This document shows positions 43,301-56,350 of a stretch of DNA of 64,000 nt, piece after piece (positions within the stretch are counted from its first letter, which is position 1; every line of letters begins with the position of its first letter). A program made the translations under genes and the position numbers. The stretch spans positions 45,691,228 to 45,755,227 of the forward strand of contig NC_054706.1 in NCBI RefSeq assembly GCF_016097555.1, written 5' to 3'. This DNA comes from Gigantopelta aegis. Lineage: Eukaryota; Mollusca; Gastropoda; Neomphalida; Peltospiridae. The notes beneath the pieces are model-generated. The model did no database searches. It was not told where the DNA came from and worked only from the letters and a program-made list of their open reading frames with translations.

Positions 43301-46165
43301 AATTTCCCTTACAGTTGTCCGAGACTTTATCACATTATGGTGGTGTGAGGCCTTATAATTATAATTTAATGCCTGGCTGTACCACATGTTTCTCTCCATG
43401 CATGCATGGTTTAAATAGAATTGTATTTTATGTGGTATGGGGACATAAAAACTAAATTGACTGCTCCTCCCTCCATGTAATCATTTCTGTAACAGGCCAT
43501 AGATCAAAGTGACTTTGACAAAATAGTGTTTAGCTGCATTTAATCTTAATAAATATAATAAGAAAATATTTGAAATACCTATGAAACAATCTACTAAAAA
43601 AACTAGTCGGTCCAGTAAAAACAAATCCATAATTTCAGAGAACGACTTACTTGATAATACACGTAATAGCCTTATGTAAATAAGCTTTATTTAATTTGTT
43701 TTCCATATATTAATTGTATATAAATTAGACTACTTTTATCAGTGATATTGCTAGTTTTCTGTGCTTTGTAAGTTCTGCTTTTGTGTCAGTGGTGTATTAT
43801 TTCTACCAATACTGGTCTAAACAATATATATTTCCTCAAATCAAATACAGCAGTTTGGAATTAGCCAACAGGAAAATGCCTATAGTAAGGTCTCATCCTG
43901 TTATAGTGGGTATGTATACCCGACTCCCACCTATTGCAAAAATTGCTTAAAAACTCTTCTTTTTTTTCACACACTTGTTGGAGAGAATATTCTGTAAGAT
44001 TTAAAGACATCCGATAGGCTGATCCACAGTAATTACTGAACCAATGAAATAAGCAATACCAAAAACTGATTGCTCTGTAATGTACAAGTTTATAACTGTG
44101 CAAGTGTAAATGCGCCATAAATAAATTGTACTTGGAAAATATGTTTAAACATGTTTTAAACATGTTTTTTCAGGATACTGTATAAATGAAATAGAATACA
44201 TCACTGAGTCTTGTTAGATAGTACATTTGTACCATATATATTACAACATGATTAAAAACATATTTAGCTCACTTTTGCATGTTAGATTTGTTTTAAAACA
44301 ACTTGTGAGATAAATAGTATCTAACAGCCACTCATGTAGTGTTCTCTATAGATCCACTTAGCAAAAAACAACAACCCCAATATGATGTCCATTTTTCCCT
44401 TTTAAAAGTACATTTTCCCACATTTAAAAATCCTGTATGTGCCTGACTCATTCTTGTAAATGTATTTGGCATATAGTTTTGTGAAATATGCTTGTATGTA
44501 AGCTTCAGATTGTACATATTAAATGCACTTAAAGGAAGAACGCAGACACTTCATCACAGGGAATGATATTCAGTTTCCATGCTGTAATTTTATTCATACA
44601 TTTTAATGCATGTCTACATGTATGTGAATGTTTCTTGTTTTAGCACATCCCAATTACTTTTACTGGCCACCCAATAATTTGACCCGTCTGCGAAGGTGAC
44701 TAACATATCTACAAAACATGGCCTGTATAAGAAAGTGACCTTTATGCGGAGGAAAAGGGCACGTTTGCAGAAGAGATGTAGAAGAAAATGGCCTTCATTT
44801 AAGTGAAAAAGGCACATGTGCAGAAGAGTTATAGTGCCCTGTATAGACACGTGGTTATTATACAAGGTGTCTTCTATAGCAAGCTGAACTAGTGTATTAC
44901 TTTTTGTTATTTCCGATGTATAGCATGCATGTTGTATTCTCACTCTGATTATTACAGAGAATATTTTTGTTTTAAATCCACTTATATTCTTCAATTATTT
45001 CACACTTTAAGTTTGTATTCAAAATGAATGTCAGACTGACATCTCCGGTTCAATTAATGGTACATAAAAGATGAGTCTGCTTGTATTTCTATCAACTTTT
45101 TTGTATCAAATACTGAGGGGCAACACACAATGATATATTGTTACCAAGTTTTCCGTTTTTGTTTTGTTAGCTTTTTTTTTTTGGAAGGGTGGTGTGTCAT
45201 GGGGAAGTCCTCATTTAATTTTCACCCAGCAAGAAGACTAGGTGATACAGGGGAGGGGTAGAGTGTTGATTTTGCATCAAGGTTGCTCCAGAATTAATCT
45301 ATTAAGGGAACAGGAGGAAATTTGTTTTACACACCTGCCACTCATAAAATATAAATCTATTAAACCAAGTTTGTATAGCAATTACGACAAACTAACCTTG
45401 AAAAGTAAGCATAGTGAATTCTATGTTAATTAGATTGAATGTAAAGTTAGCATGTGTTTATGATTGTTTTATTTATGAAACAATACAGAAGTCTCATATA
45501 TTTTATTGGTTTAGTTTTTCCTTCACTGGATTAGTTTAATTTTATAGTATTTACCATTAGGACCATTAGGTTTGTTATTAGTGTTAGTAAATCGAGGTGA
45601 AAAGTCTATAACAATTTGACTATAAAGATATTAATTAGTGTCATTTGCATGCTATGTATAATGCATTACAACTTTTATAAATGAAGTTTTCTGTGAAGTG
45701 TAATTTTCCAACCTTATATGAAATGATAATTAATACTAGCCAAATAATATATATACTCTAGTTATTATTTATGACATGTTATTGAATATGGAATTATTTC
45801 ATATGCAAGGTTGGACAACCTAAAATGTGGACATCTTTGGCCAACAAAATGTCATCAGGTTATTTTGGGTTTACACACTATGTACTTATTTACTTTTATC
45901 TTGTAGAAAGACACTAAGTGTGTATCGCAATGTTTGCAAAACACAAATGTTTACAGCAAATTGCTCTAAACTGGCTGCTACATTTTCTTTGATATTGTAA
46001 ATTTTAATAAATTTTACAGTGTCTATAGTGTTTGTTCTTAGTTTTAAAAGGAAATTTCGCTGCTGACACCTCAGCACATTTTAAACAATGGCCTTTCCCC
46101 CTCTCCCAGACACTTGGTAGATAATAACTTTGCTGCTGCCACCATAGTCGTATGGGCTCCCATTT
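40387..46165. other. Gene-free interval between WIPI2 and DNAL4
   Basis: No exon was recognised on either strand. AT-rich; holds a C19 run (40936-40954), TAA repeats near 40590, and a minus-strand 126-codon frame (44614-44994) without recognisable content. A segment at about 44285-44335 (GTATCTAACAGCCACTCATG) recurs near 58027-58050. Confidence 0.5.
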
Positions 46166-46169
46166 TCAT

Positions 46170-46458
46170 GGGGACAGGATGTAGCCTAGTGGTAAAGCGC
46201 TCACCTGATGTGCAGTCAGTCTAGGATCGATCCCCGTCGGTGGGCCCATTGGGCTATTTCTCGTTCCAGCCAGTGTACCACGACTGGTATAACAAAGGCT
46301 GTGGTATGTGCTGTCCTGTGTGGGATGGTGCATATAAAAGATCCCTTGCTGCTAATCGAAAAAGAGTAGCCCATGAAGTGGCGAAAGTGGGTTTCCTCTT
46401 TCAATATCTGTGTGGTCCTTAACCATATGTCTGACGTCATATAATCGTAAATAAAATA
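46170..46458 (+). mobile_element. tRNA-derived SINE, full length
   Basis: A box TGTAGCCTAGTGGTAAAGCG, B box AGGATCGATCCCC, body, GTAGCCCATGAAGTGGCGAA block and TAATCGTAAATAAAATATGC tail. Confidence 0.93.
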
Positions 46459-46734
46459 TGCTGACTTTTGCCCGAATTAAACGAAAATGCCCAAATCTGG
46501 ATAACATTTATTCATATTAGCATTACTACTAAACCGCTACATGTACATAACGTTGCAAACGAATCACTACAAATTTTACATGGATTACAACTAATTTTGA
46601 GGGTAGAATGAGGGTAAAAAGTTCTCAGGTTACCTCATTTTACCCAAATATCTCCAGCTTTAGAGGGCAGTTGCCCCCCACCCCCGTCCCATAGGATTAT
46701 GGCTGTCACATCAGCTGCTCCTACTGAAAAGCAG

Positions 46735-46835
46735 ACGGATCTTTTATATGCACCTTGACATAGACAATACAGTACATACCACAATCTTTTGTTTTATGTG
46801 CCAGTCATGAGGCACGTTTTATAAATGTATAAGTA
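46735..46835 (-). mobile_element. SINE fragment
   Basis: The minus strand shows a TGCATATAAAAGATCCG block with a diverged body; head and tail are absent. Confidence 0.6.
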
Positions 46836-46851
46836 AGATACACGGAACACT

Positions 46852-47012
46852 AAGTTTTGTTATAACACCACTAGCGGACATTGATTTATTAATCAGTCGA
46901 GTGGATTGCAAACAACCGAGAATTCTGACATCTTTTATAGAAAAAACCCACATTATTTTTTTATTAGTAGTAGCAAGGGATCTTTTATATGCACCATCTC
47001 ACAGACAGGCTG
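46852..47012 (-). mobile_element. SINE fragment with tail
   Basis: The minus strand reads TGCATATAAAAGATCCCTTG through a diverged middle to TTAATAAATCAATGTCCGCT and GTGGTGTTATAACAAAACT. Confidence 0.65.
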
Positions 47013-47335
47013 GGAACGGGAGCCAGTTTCAGCTTTAACACTACATGTAAATGTGTCACAAATTATAATAGGTTCCATATCAAAGAGTTGCCTGCAGATT
47101 TTGGTAAACTGATGGTTGCTACACACGAGAGAGGTGGGTAGTGGTATTTATTAGTTTCACACACAACCAATGAAGGGTAACAAACATTGGTCAAACAAAT
47201 AATCTGTATACTAGGGGTTGGGTGGGGAGTAGTGCAAAATTTGTCATCATTACCATCGATAATGTAGTTATAACAAAAACGTCTCTGTAGGTTTGCATTT
47301 ATGGCATCTTGGATGATAAAAAAAAGAAAAAGTTT

Positions 47336-47975
47336 CATTTTGTTTAACTGGAGCACATCGATTAATTGATCATCGGAGGGGCGGGATGTAGTCCAGTGGT
47401 AAAGTGTTCTCTTGATGCGCGGTCGGTCTAAGATCGATCCCCGTTAGTCGACCCATTGGGCTATTTCTCATTCCAGCCAGTGCTCCACAACTGGTGTAAC
47501 AAAGGCCGTGGCATGTACTATTCTGTCTGGGAGATGGTGCATATAAAAGATCCCTTGCTGCTAATCGAAAATAGTAGTCCATGAAGTGGCGACAGTGGAT
47601 TTTCTCTCTCAATATCTGTGTGGTCTTTAACCATATGTCTGACGCCATATAACCGTAATTAAAATGTGTCGAGTGCATCGTCAAATAAAACTTCTTTAAT
47701 CATCGGCTATTTGATGACAAACATTTGGTAATTTTTATATGTAGTATTCTGAGGAATCCCTCTACATTTTTTCCTACTGCAACAAGGGATCTTTAAAATA
47801 AACTTTTCCAAAGACAGGATAGCACATACCTTGGCCTTTGGCCAGTTATGGTGCACTGGTTGGAACGAGAAAAAACCCAATCAGTTGAATGGATCCACTG
47901 AGGTGGTTTGATCCTGCGAAGCAAGCACCTCAAGTGAGCACTAGCTCAACTAACTGAGCTAATTCGTGTTCTCTC
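47336..47975 (-). mobile_element. tRNA-derived SINE (alternative head), split by another SINE
   Basis: Tail 47336-47376 and body/head 47699-47975. The head is the GAGCTAGTGCTCACTTGAGG-type subfamily, with the AACCACCTCAGTGGATCC stretch. The inserted copy lies between two ATCATCGG repeats. Confidence 0.85.
47377..47698 (+). mobile_element. tRNA-derived SINE inserted into another SINE, 8-bp TSD
   Basis: Full-length copy of the common head subfamily (TGTAGTCCAGTGGTAAAGTG; AAGATCGATCCCC) ending GTCAAATAAAACTTCTTTA. ATCATCGG at 47369-47376 and 47699-47706 is its target duplication. Confidence 0.92.
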
Positions 47976-47978
47976 CAC

Positions 47979-48011
47979 CTCCCCCCCCCCCCCCCCCCCC
48001 CCAAAAAAAAA
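47979..48011. repeat. C22 homopolymer followed by A9
   Basis: An unbroken C run joined to an A run, immediately after the SINE head. One of several long G/C homopolymers in the window. Confidence 0.9.
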
Positions 48012-49238
48012 GAAGTTCCAAAGGACTTTATTCTGCCTGGGAACTATATTTACGGTATACAAAAAATCCTTTTTAAAAAAGGAAAGAGCTCTACACTGTA
48101 AGGTCAGTCCAGTTTTAACATCAAGGCCACATTTACCAGTATTCAAGTAAGATACATGCATTTATAAATATTTCAAACGAATAAAATCATAACACCACAA
48201 ACATAAATGTTAAAAATATTAAGTTTATTGTTCACAATGAAAATGTGATGTATGTACAGGAATGAACATGTCAAGTTTTATGCTTTGTACAACTGCATAG
48301 CCAAAGTGACCCAGCCTTGTTAGGTACAGTCAAGGAATGTAAAGCTTGGAATATACACACACAACGGGTCACAAATTCCTTATAGACGTAAAACACAGCT
48401 GCCATCAATTTATTTTTTAATAAATAACACATTAAGTTATGTGGTTATATGTTAATGTCCTATTTTTTGGCCAAGTTTTTTGTTTGTAAAGAACCAAACA
48501 AGAAAATACTTCAAGTTGTATATATTATTATTATAACTTTTTTTTTTTTTTAAAGAATAGGGTACATTAACACCATTGAAAGGTAACATATCCTACCAAT
48601 ATTTATTTTGACTTTACTTTTTAATGTTTCAAGTTTGAATGAAATTATACAGATATTTATCTGGTAATAGTACTGGTAACTAGAAATTTATCAAGAAAAT
48701 TGAAATATTGGTACAATTTGCAAAACATAAATTTTTGTAAGTTTTAGTTTTCAAATTAAAATTTTTTGACAGTATGGTTACACGGCAAGTCCGATTTTGC
48801 AGTGCAAAATCTGTGAAGATCAATTTACTATGGACTTTTCAGCCAGTCAAAGGAATTTGTATGTCTCATTTTATCTACAAGTACATGTAGATATAATTAC
48901 ACTGAAAGCAATTATCAGAATGTTTAACTGTTCCAGTCCCAATTATACTTTTTTTTCTTTCTTTTTTTACATTTTATAGCCTATATGGAATTTATAACTA
49001 AATGCAAATGACAGGTACATGAATATTCATAAAAACAGCATGAAACATGTTCACATATAACTAAAAAAAAATATTATACATTTATATATATATATATATA
49101 TATCACAGCTGAGAAGAAAAACATTAACTAGTTAAATACAAATGTAAGTATTCGGTGGTGATATTGTTTTCTTGGGTTTTTTTTTACAAAGTTTCCAGTC
49201 CCACATGGACAGAGGTTGTACACTTCAAGTCATTGTCC
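48012..49238 (-). other. DNAL4: 3' flank and probable 3' UTR of DNAL4
   Basis: AT-rich DNA downstream of the DNAL4 stop. Minus-strand AATAAA candidates include 48602-48607 and others near 48410 and 48223. A TA tract lies at about 49082-49104. No other gene seen. Confidence 0.45.
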
Positions 49239-49403
49239 TCATGAACATTTCCAGACAACAATGGCGTATGTCCCACCGAAAAACATGTAGAGCAGATTCT
49301 TCACTTCGTGTGTCAGCTCGAATCCAAATCCCTCGCCCACGACTGCATGCCAAGAGGCTCCAAATTTCTTATCCATCGTTTCTTTTATCATCTTTGCAGC
49401 ATT
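49239..49403 (-). CDS. DNAL4: DNAL4 coding exon 3 (last)
   Basis: Encodes NAAKMIKETMDKKFGASWHA to WKCS-stop (residues 52-105). Acceptor ATTTCAG|AAT. Confidence 0.97.
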   Translation of the reverse strand, partial: NAAKMIKETMDKKFGASWHAVVGEGFGFELTHEVKNLLYMFFGGTYAIVVWKCS

Positions 49404-52400
49404 CTGAAATAAATGTAAAATGAGTAAGTGAATTTCAATAATGTATTAATAAATAATATTAGTATTAATGGCTCAACTCCACGTGTACTTGATTTTCACG
49501 TTTTGCATGCAAGTACAGGAACTGATATTTTCAATTGGCCTGGGGGGCTATGGCCTCGACAAATTACTAGTCCACCCATTAGTTTTTTTTAACCAAGCAA
49601 CTGACAGATGTGCACAAACTGTGGCCAACCCTAAACAACAAACCGTACTATGACTTGGTGATGTTCCAATGATCGATAATAATCGAAAATTAATCGGTCC
49701 CAAAAAGGTGATGATAGATTATAAAAATACTTAACGTGTCACGTCAGGAAGTACTCTTAGAACTGAAGAAACAAACGTACCCAATTTTTAGTGATGATGA
49801 AACAGGCATGCATCGCAATGTTCTGTAATAATATCCATCCCAGTAAGCCAGCAATTAGTATATTTATCATTTAATAAATATCTTACATTTTCAGTGCAAT
49901 CAAAGTATGTGATATTTTTCAGATCACATACTTTAAGAATTAGATGTAAATTAGTCGAGGTCTCAGTACTAGGTTTATTGACATTTAAGCAAATGTACTT
50001 GAGTGACACTCCATGATTGATGTATGCATTCAGTCATCAAATAAAAACATTTCAATGGCAATTTGACACTGACAGCTGTCCAGCGTTAAGAAAACAAAAA
50101 ACGTTAGGCATAACTTTATTTTTATGTAAGGACATCCAAAATGACGTCATTTGAGTTTGACGTCATTTCCATTCAAAAACACACCGCGCCATATATTCTT
50201 ACGTCATTTGAATATCTAGTTATGCCAGACTGGAATTAAAGTTGCGTGTTTACAAAATCACGTTGTATTAAGCTTGAGCTTATATGATAAAGAGATTATT
50301 ACCCTCGTGTATTTCGGTATCGTCAATGTCATATATTGACGATACCGAAAAACACTCTGGTAATAACCTCTATATATTATTTTTCAATACAAAATAAACC
50401 ACCATTGTTAAAGTGCTCGAAATAACTATCATGTTTTGTCCACGGATTAACCTAAGTACTGAAATGATAATTAATCAGAGTGTTTTTGTCCATGCATTAA
50501 CCTACATATTTGAGTATTTTCTTAGTACATCGTATATTATTCTTTGTATATTGTGTAGTTGCCTCCACCTTGGTGGCATCGTGGTTAAGCCACTGGACTA
50601 CAGGCTGGTAGGTACAAGGTTCACAGCACGGTACCGGCTCCAACCCAAAGCGAGTGCTTACGAGCTCAGTGGGTAGGTGTAAGGCCACTACACCCTCTTC
50701 TTTTTCACTAACCACTAATAACTAACCCACTGTCCTGGACACACACAGCCCAGATAGCTGAGGTGTGTGCCCAGGACAGCATGCTTGAACCTCATTTGGA
50801 TATAAGCACGGAAATAAATTGAATTGAAATTCCACATGTGATTCCTGACTGGCAGGTGTATATTAGGTAGTTAACCAGACGAGGCAATTAATTACCACTG
50901 TCTAGACACAAAAATATGTACCGATAACCGATAGTATTAACATCGCAGGGTATGGTGAAATAACCTGCCACCTCTAAAATGGAAACAGACATTATCAGCC
51001 ATGATGATATATTAATGTAAATAATTCTGTAAAACACTTGATTAAGTAGACTTTCCCATCTAAAATCACAGAACTGACCAATTATGTAATTCCAAAGAAA
51101 AGTAAATTACTATGTTTGTTTACACTGTTCATACAGGAGTTGGTAGGAGCTGACGTCACTTCGTCCCAAGTTACAGTTCCGGACACGACAAAAACGAAAC
51201 AAAATGGCTGGCCCCAGTTAGCAGGAATAATCACAGTTCTTTATTAACTCTAAAATTTCTTAGTGTCAGTATGTGTTGGTGGTCCGGGTATGCATCTTTC
51301 CAACACATAAGGCTCATATTTGACTTGACCTCCCCTTTAACACAATTTCAGTGCATTTGAGTGTTTAATGGGACCCATTTAATTCCCATGAAATCATGAA
51401 AAATGTTAATGCAAATAAAATGGTGTCGGTAAGATTTTTTAGCACTGCAAGAAATATGATTTAATATTACGTAATTAAAAATAGAAATAAGTTACATGAT
51501 TGTATTTCATTTGGGGTATTATGTGTCACAGTAATTTATGAACAGTTGCCAGAAAAAAGCATGAAAACAATATATTGTAAACAAAAATTTGATCAAGTAA
51601 AATGTATTTGTTATGGAAAAACACCAAGACATAACGGATATGAAACCTAACCAACCATTCATGCCTTACTTCTGAGTGTGGTTGTGCTGTGCAGGGCGTA
51701 GCCAGAACATTTTTAGCATTACGCATGCCACTTTATTAGGAAAACTTAATTATTTTATAGAACAATTACAGACAACCTTGACCTGTTCTCGGATTTAGTT
51801 TTTTTTGCATTACTCATGTGTGTACTGTATGCTATGCCTTTGCTATGGTGTTGTGCCCATACTGAATTCATCGATTTATTGGTATGATTACGAACTTCAG
51901 TCTGGGGCTGAAGATGTTATTCATGCACTACTGTATTCTAGAAGCTCTGTTAATCAAGCATTATGCGAGAACTGCTAAAACAATTATACATGCAACGTTA
52001 CACTATACACAAAATTTCAGCTCAAGACCTGGAGGCACTATGGTCCCTTCCATGTCTTAACTGTTTGGAAGTATTTTTCACTTTAAACATTCAAGAATAA
52101 TTAAATTTCTGTTACATTCATTGCAACGTAACGTCATTCCATTGGTCCACACGTACCAACGTGAGTTTGTTCATTTTTCACTGTAAAAATTACGTCGTCA
52201 GGGAACGTCATATGTGATGACGTTATTTTATATGGGCAAGTTAAAAATAATTCAAAATAAAGTATGTCATTTTAATGTTATTATTAGCATGTATGGTTCA
52301 AATTTAATTATAAGTATTGTCTGTTCTTTCTTTTATGTTCATCTGGCTTTGCCGATTCACACAGTTTGCGGATTCTTTTTTTTTTCATACCCCGAACGTA

Positions 52401-55400
52401 AAAGAAATAAGAGACAATTCTGAATAAAAAGATTAACACAAACACTTACTTCATTATTTGTTGAAAACTTCTCACAAGCTGTAACACACAATTCCATTGC
52501 CTCCGTCTTCATTTCATCATTCATATCGGAATGCTGGAAAAAAAGAAGAACATTATTTATAAAACTAAACAATGATTTTGCTTCAAAGATCTAAACCATT
52601 CACTTGCAATGTTCAGCATTTACCAGGTTTGCTCTCAAATCATCAGGCTGTAGTGTAATAGAACATTAAATGATTCACAAGTTTGATCTGTGTAAATCTG
52701 TGGATCTGCTGAAGATTCTTGTCTAGACCTAAACATGATTTAAAAACCTCCAAGTGTGGATCTGAGACAAAAACAAACAAGAATTCAATGTAATTAAATG
52801 CCATCCATAAACTTATTCAGTGTAACTGATATTAAATTTTAAAAAGTCATATTTTTATTGTAATGTTTAAATTGATCTATGGTATTTAAAAAAATAAATT
52901 AAAAATTAACATGTACTTGGGAAGGCAGTGTTCTCGCTGGGTGAAAATTAAAGGAGGGCGGCCGTTCGGCACCACACCATTAAAAAACACCCCAAAAAAC
53001 AAAATTAAAAAGGGGGGGGGGGAGGGGAGGGGAGGGAAAGCTTGGTTACAATATTTCATATGAAATACAAGCCAACTCATGTCGTCAGAATAACATTCAT
53101 GGGCAATTCTGGTTCTGCTGTAGTGTACTCATCAAAGTTTTAATAATAATAATAAAAAAAAAAAAATAAAAAAAAACATTTCAAGATATATATAAAACAA
53201 TAAAGGATGTTTGTCAAGTGATCCCCTAATGTGGGATAAAAAAAAAAAGTTCTATTCATTTTATTTCCATCTTCATCGAATGAATTGATCGCTTTGATAT
53301 CGCCAACAGGCAAAGAGTAGAACTTTTCATTTTTGAAAAGGCAGTGTATATATTATTTGGCACCCAAGATAAATTAGTTTAATTACAGACACTACCACTT
53401 CCATTCTTTTAGTGGTGATATCCCCCCAAAAATGAAAAGTTTATAATATTTTAAAAAGAATTGCTGAATAAACAGAATGACAGAACCGACAGAAAGTAAA
53501 ATCCATTAGTTTCAACCAATTAAATCTGCAAATGAGGACAAAATATCAGACGATAGTTAGTGGAAACAACAATCTAATTAAAATTAGCTCCACTATTACA
53601 TGTGGATGTAACAGCAGCCAGTTGGAGCTCATGTCCACCAATCAAAACCTTACTTGCAGAATCCTGCCAGTGATTTAAAAATAATTTGAAAACATTCCGA
53701 ATTATCCTGAAGGTATATACGACAAGTTTTGTGTGAATTACGAATGCCTTAAAACATGTTTTATTTTATAAAATAAATAATTTGTAATGTAAAACTGAAG
53801 ACTGATTTAGTTTGGGTTTTTTTATAAATAAATAAATAATTTTTAATGTAAAATTGAAGACTGATAACCCACCCCGTACGTATTGGTATGGTTCGCTGTA
53901 CTGCGGCCACTAAAATAGACTCGCCTGATATTTTTAGAATTTGTATGCTCCCAAATAACGTTATAAAAGGCGAAGTATGATTGGTCAATATTTAAATTAT
54001 TATTTACAGACGAAATGTTACCTGGACATTGGGGACTACACAGTGTTGTTAGTTTTAAATCACTGGCAGGATTCTGCAAGTAAGGTTTTGATTGGTGGAC
54101 ATGAGCTCCAACTGGCTGGTGTTAGATCCACATGTAATAGTGGAGCTAATTTTAATTAGATTGTGGAAACAAAAGACAGAATGACCAGTCTGACCACATG
54201 ACAAATTTGACACAAAAGTGGTTTTTCAGTTAGAGAGTACCTAATCGATAACAAATAAAATGTTTTCTTTGCTCAAATAAAATATAACTTTTATTGTGAG
54301 TATCAAACATACAAATGGATACAGGTATGGAAAAAAATAGAGGCTGTTAATAATACTGTTGTATTACGTTATGCTGTCGAAAGCTACTGAAGTTTTTTGT
54401 CAGTTGCTTTTTCATACACAATGCAGCTTGTTTCCTTTGACGTCCATTTTGTCCATGATGAGTATTTTTGTATGGAAAAAAATGTGCATTTGGAAATAGT
54501 GGAGATAGGTGTTGTAAAATATAGTATATGGTGCGGGAAAAATGAAGAGGAGCACAAAATAATTAAAGGAGGGTGGCAAATTACATGGAGGAACGAGAAC
54601 ACTGGTAGGGGTGTCTGCAAGAGTATATTGTTTCAAGATATGTCTTAGTCTATAGTCAACAACACCACTTCACACCCTGTTTTGGCTTCATTTATGTCAT
54701 TCAAATTCAAAATGAGCTATATGATTACAATGCTTTGCCTTATTAAAATAAAACCTGGTCTATACTTACCTTGACCCCTGTCAAAATATACTAAAAGGCA
54801 AAAGTTATTGTGACATGGATTGTTTGGAGTAATAAATTTGTGAATGGATTTACGGATGTATACTAGAAAAAATGTGCATGAAACAGCTCAAAGAAATGCA
54901 ACCAAGCAGTTGTTGCAGCGACTGCACGCTTTGTGCAAGAAACATGGAATATTTAGGAGAAATCCTTTCCAATGTTCACCATAAAAGGCCAGACATTCAG
55001 TCGCAAATCATTGCCACTCTGTGTAACCTTCAGAAGTCCAGAAGTCAGAAAAACACCATTAGTGAACTGTTTGATGCAATTTCGTCATGCCATGCCTCAA
55101 TGAGAATGACGTCGCATGTCAATTCAACGTCCACAGAAACACCATACGACACTTATGACAATGATATAAACAAAACAACCAGGCCAGGGACCATCCCCGT
55201 AGTGGCCGACCATGGGTGTGACAACCCCTCGCCAAGACACATGGATCCAACTATGCATCTGCGAAACAGGTTCCAGCCAGCAACCCTCACAGCCCGTACC
55301 ATTCCTGGCAACAGAGGTATATCAGCAAGGACAGTCTGACGACGTCTACGCATCTACAGCACCTGTGCAAGACGCCCAGCCTGTTTCCTTCTCTACAGAT

Positions 55401-56314
55401 GTTGCGGCAGGACATGTGTCTACAGACGTCAAGGTGAACATTACGTCACGCCATGTGTTCTTGAAGGGGATCGTTAAGTGGTAGCGTTGTGATATGGGGT
55501 GGAATTACAGCAACAGGCCGGACCCAGATGGTTGTGGTTGAAGGCATTCTGTGAGGTACCGAGATGAAATTTTGCAAACTGTGTTACCGTTTTTGCAACA
55601 GAACGGCCCCGGGATGACATTACAACACGATAACGCCAGACCACACACTGCTAGAATTGTGCAGCAGTATCTGAATCAGAACAATGTTGATGTGCTACCT
55701 TGGCCTGCCAGGTCCACAGATTTGTCACTGATCGAAAATGTCTGGGATGAAATGAAGCAACGCTTGCAACGTCTTCCAAATCCCCAACAACACTGCAGGA
55801 ACTCCGGCTGATGTTTCCTCTGATCTGGAATGGCATTCCCAGGAACTTTCTCCAGTGTTTAGTGGCCTCAATGAGACAATGGTGCCAGGCCTGTATCAAT
55901 GCTCAAGGTGGACACACTCGTTACTGACTGTTTGAACTTTGCTCTGGACCCCTGATAAAACTGTTTCTTACAGGCTACACCTGTTGGTGAGAACCTCTTA
56001 TTGTTTTTGATAACACATACTGTTAACATGCATATGTGTGATAACAATTTAAAGACATATGCCTGGCTGCTCCTAGGTGATGACCAGGTTGCCAATATCA
56101 GAGTATGACAAAACAAATTTAAAGTCACAAGCCACAGAGCTAGTGGGTTTATAAATTTCACTAGCCTACCAAAATAAAGCACTAGCCCAAATTTCTAATC
56201 AATTATGTAACAAACTTTATTAAGGCTGAAAAATGATGTTTCCGGGAACCCAACCACTATAGCACCTAAAAAAAGAAGAGAGAGCTGACCGTAGTTTTGT
56301 TTTTCTGTGAACAT

Positions 56315-56350
<36 letters not shown>

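Noticed and set aside
44614-44994. Minus-strand 126-codon frame
   Set aside because: No recognisable domain, no splice or promoter context, and the DNA contains short internal repeats (AAAAGGGCACGTTTGCAGAA-like) that explain its length.
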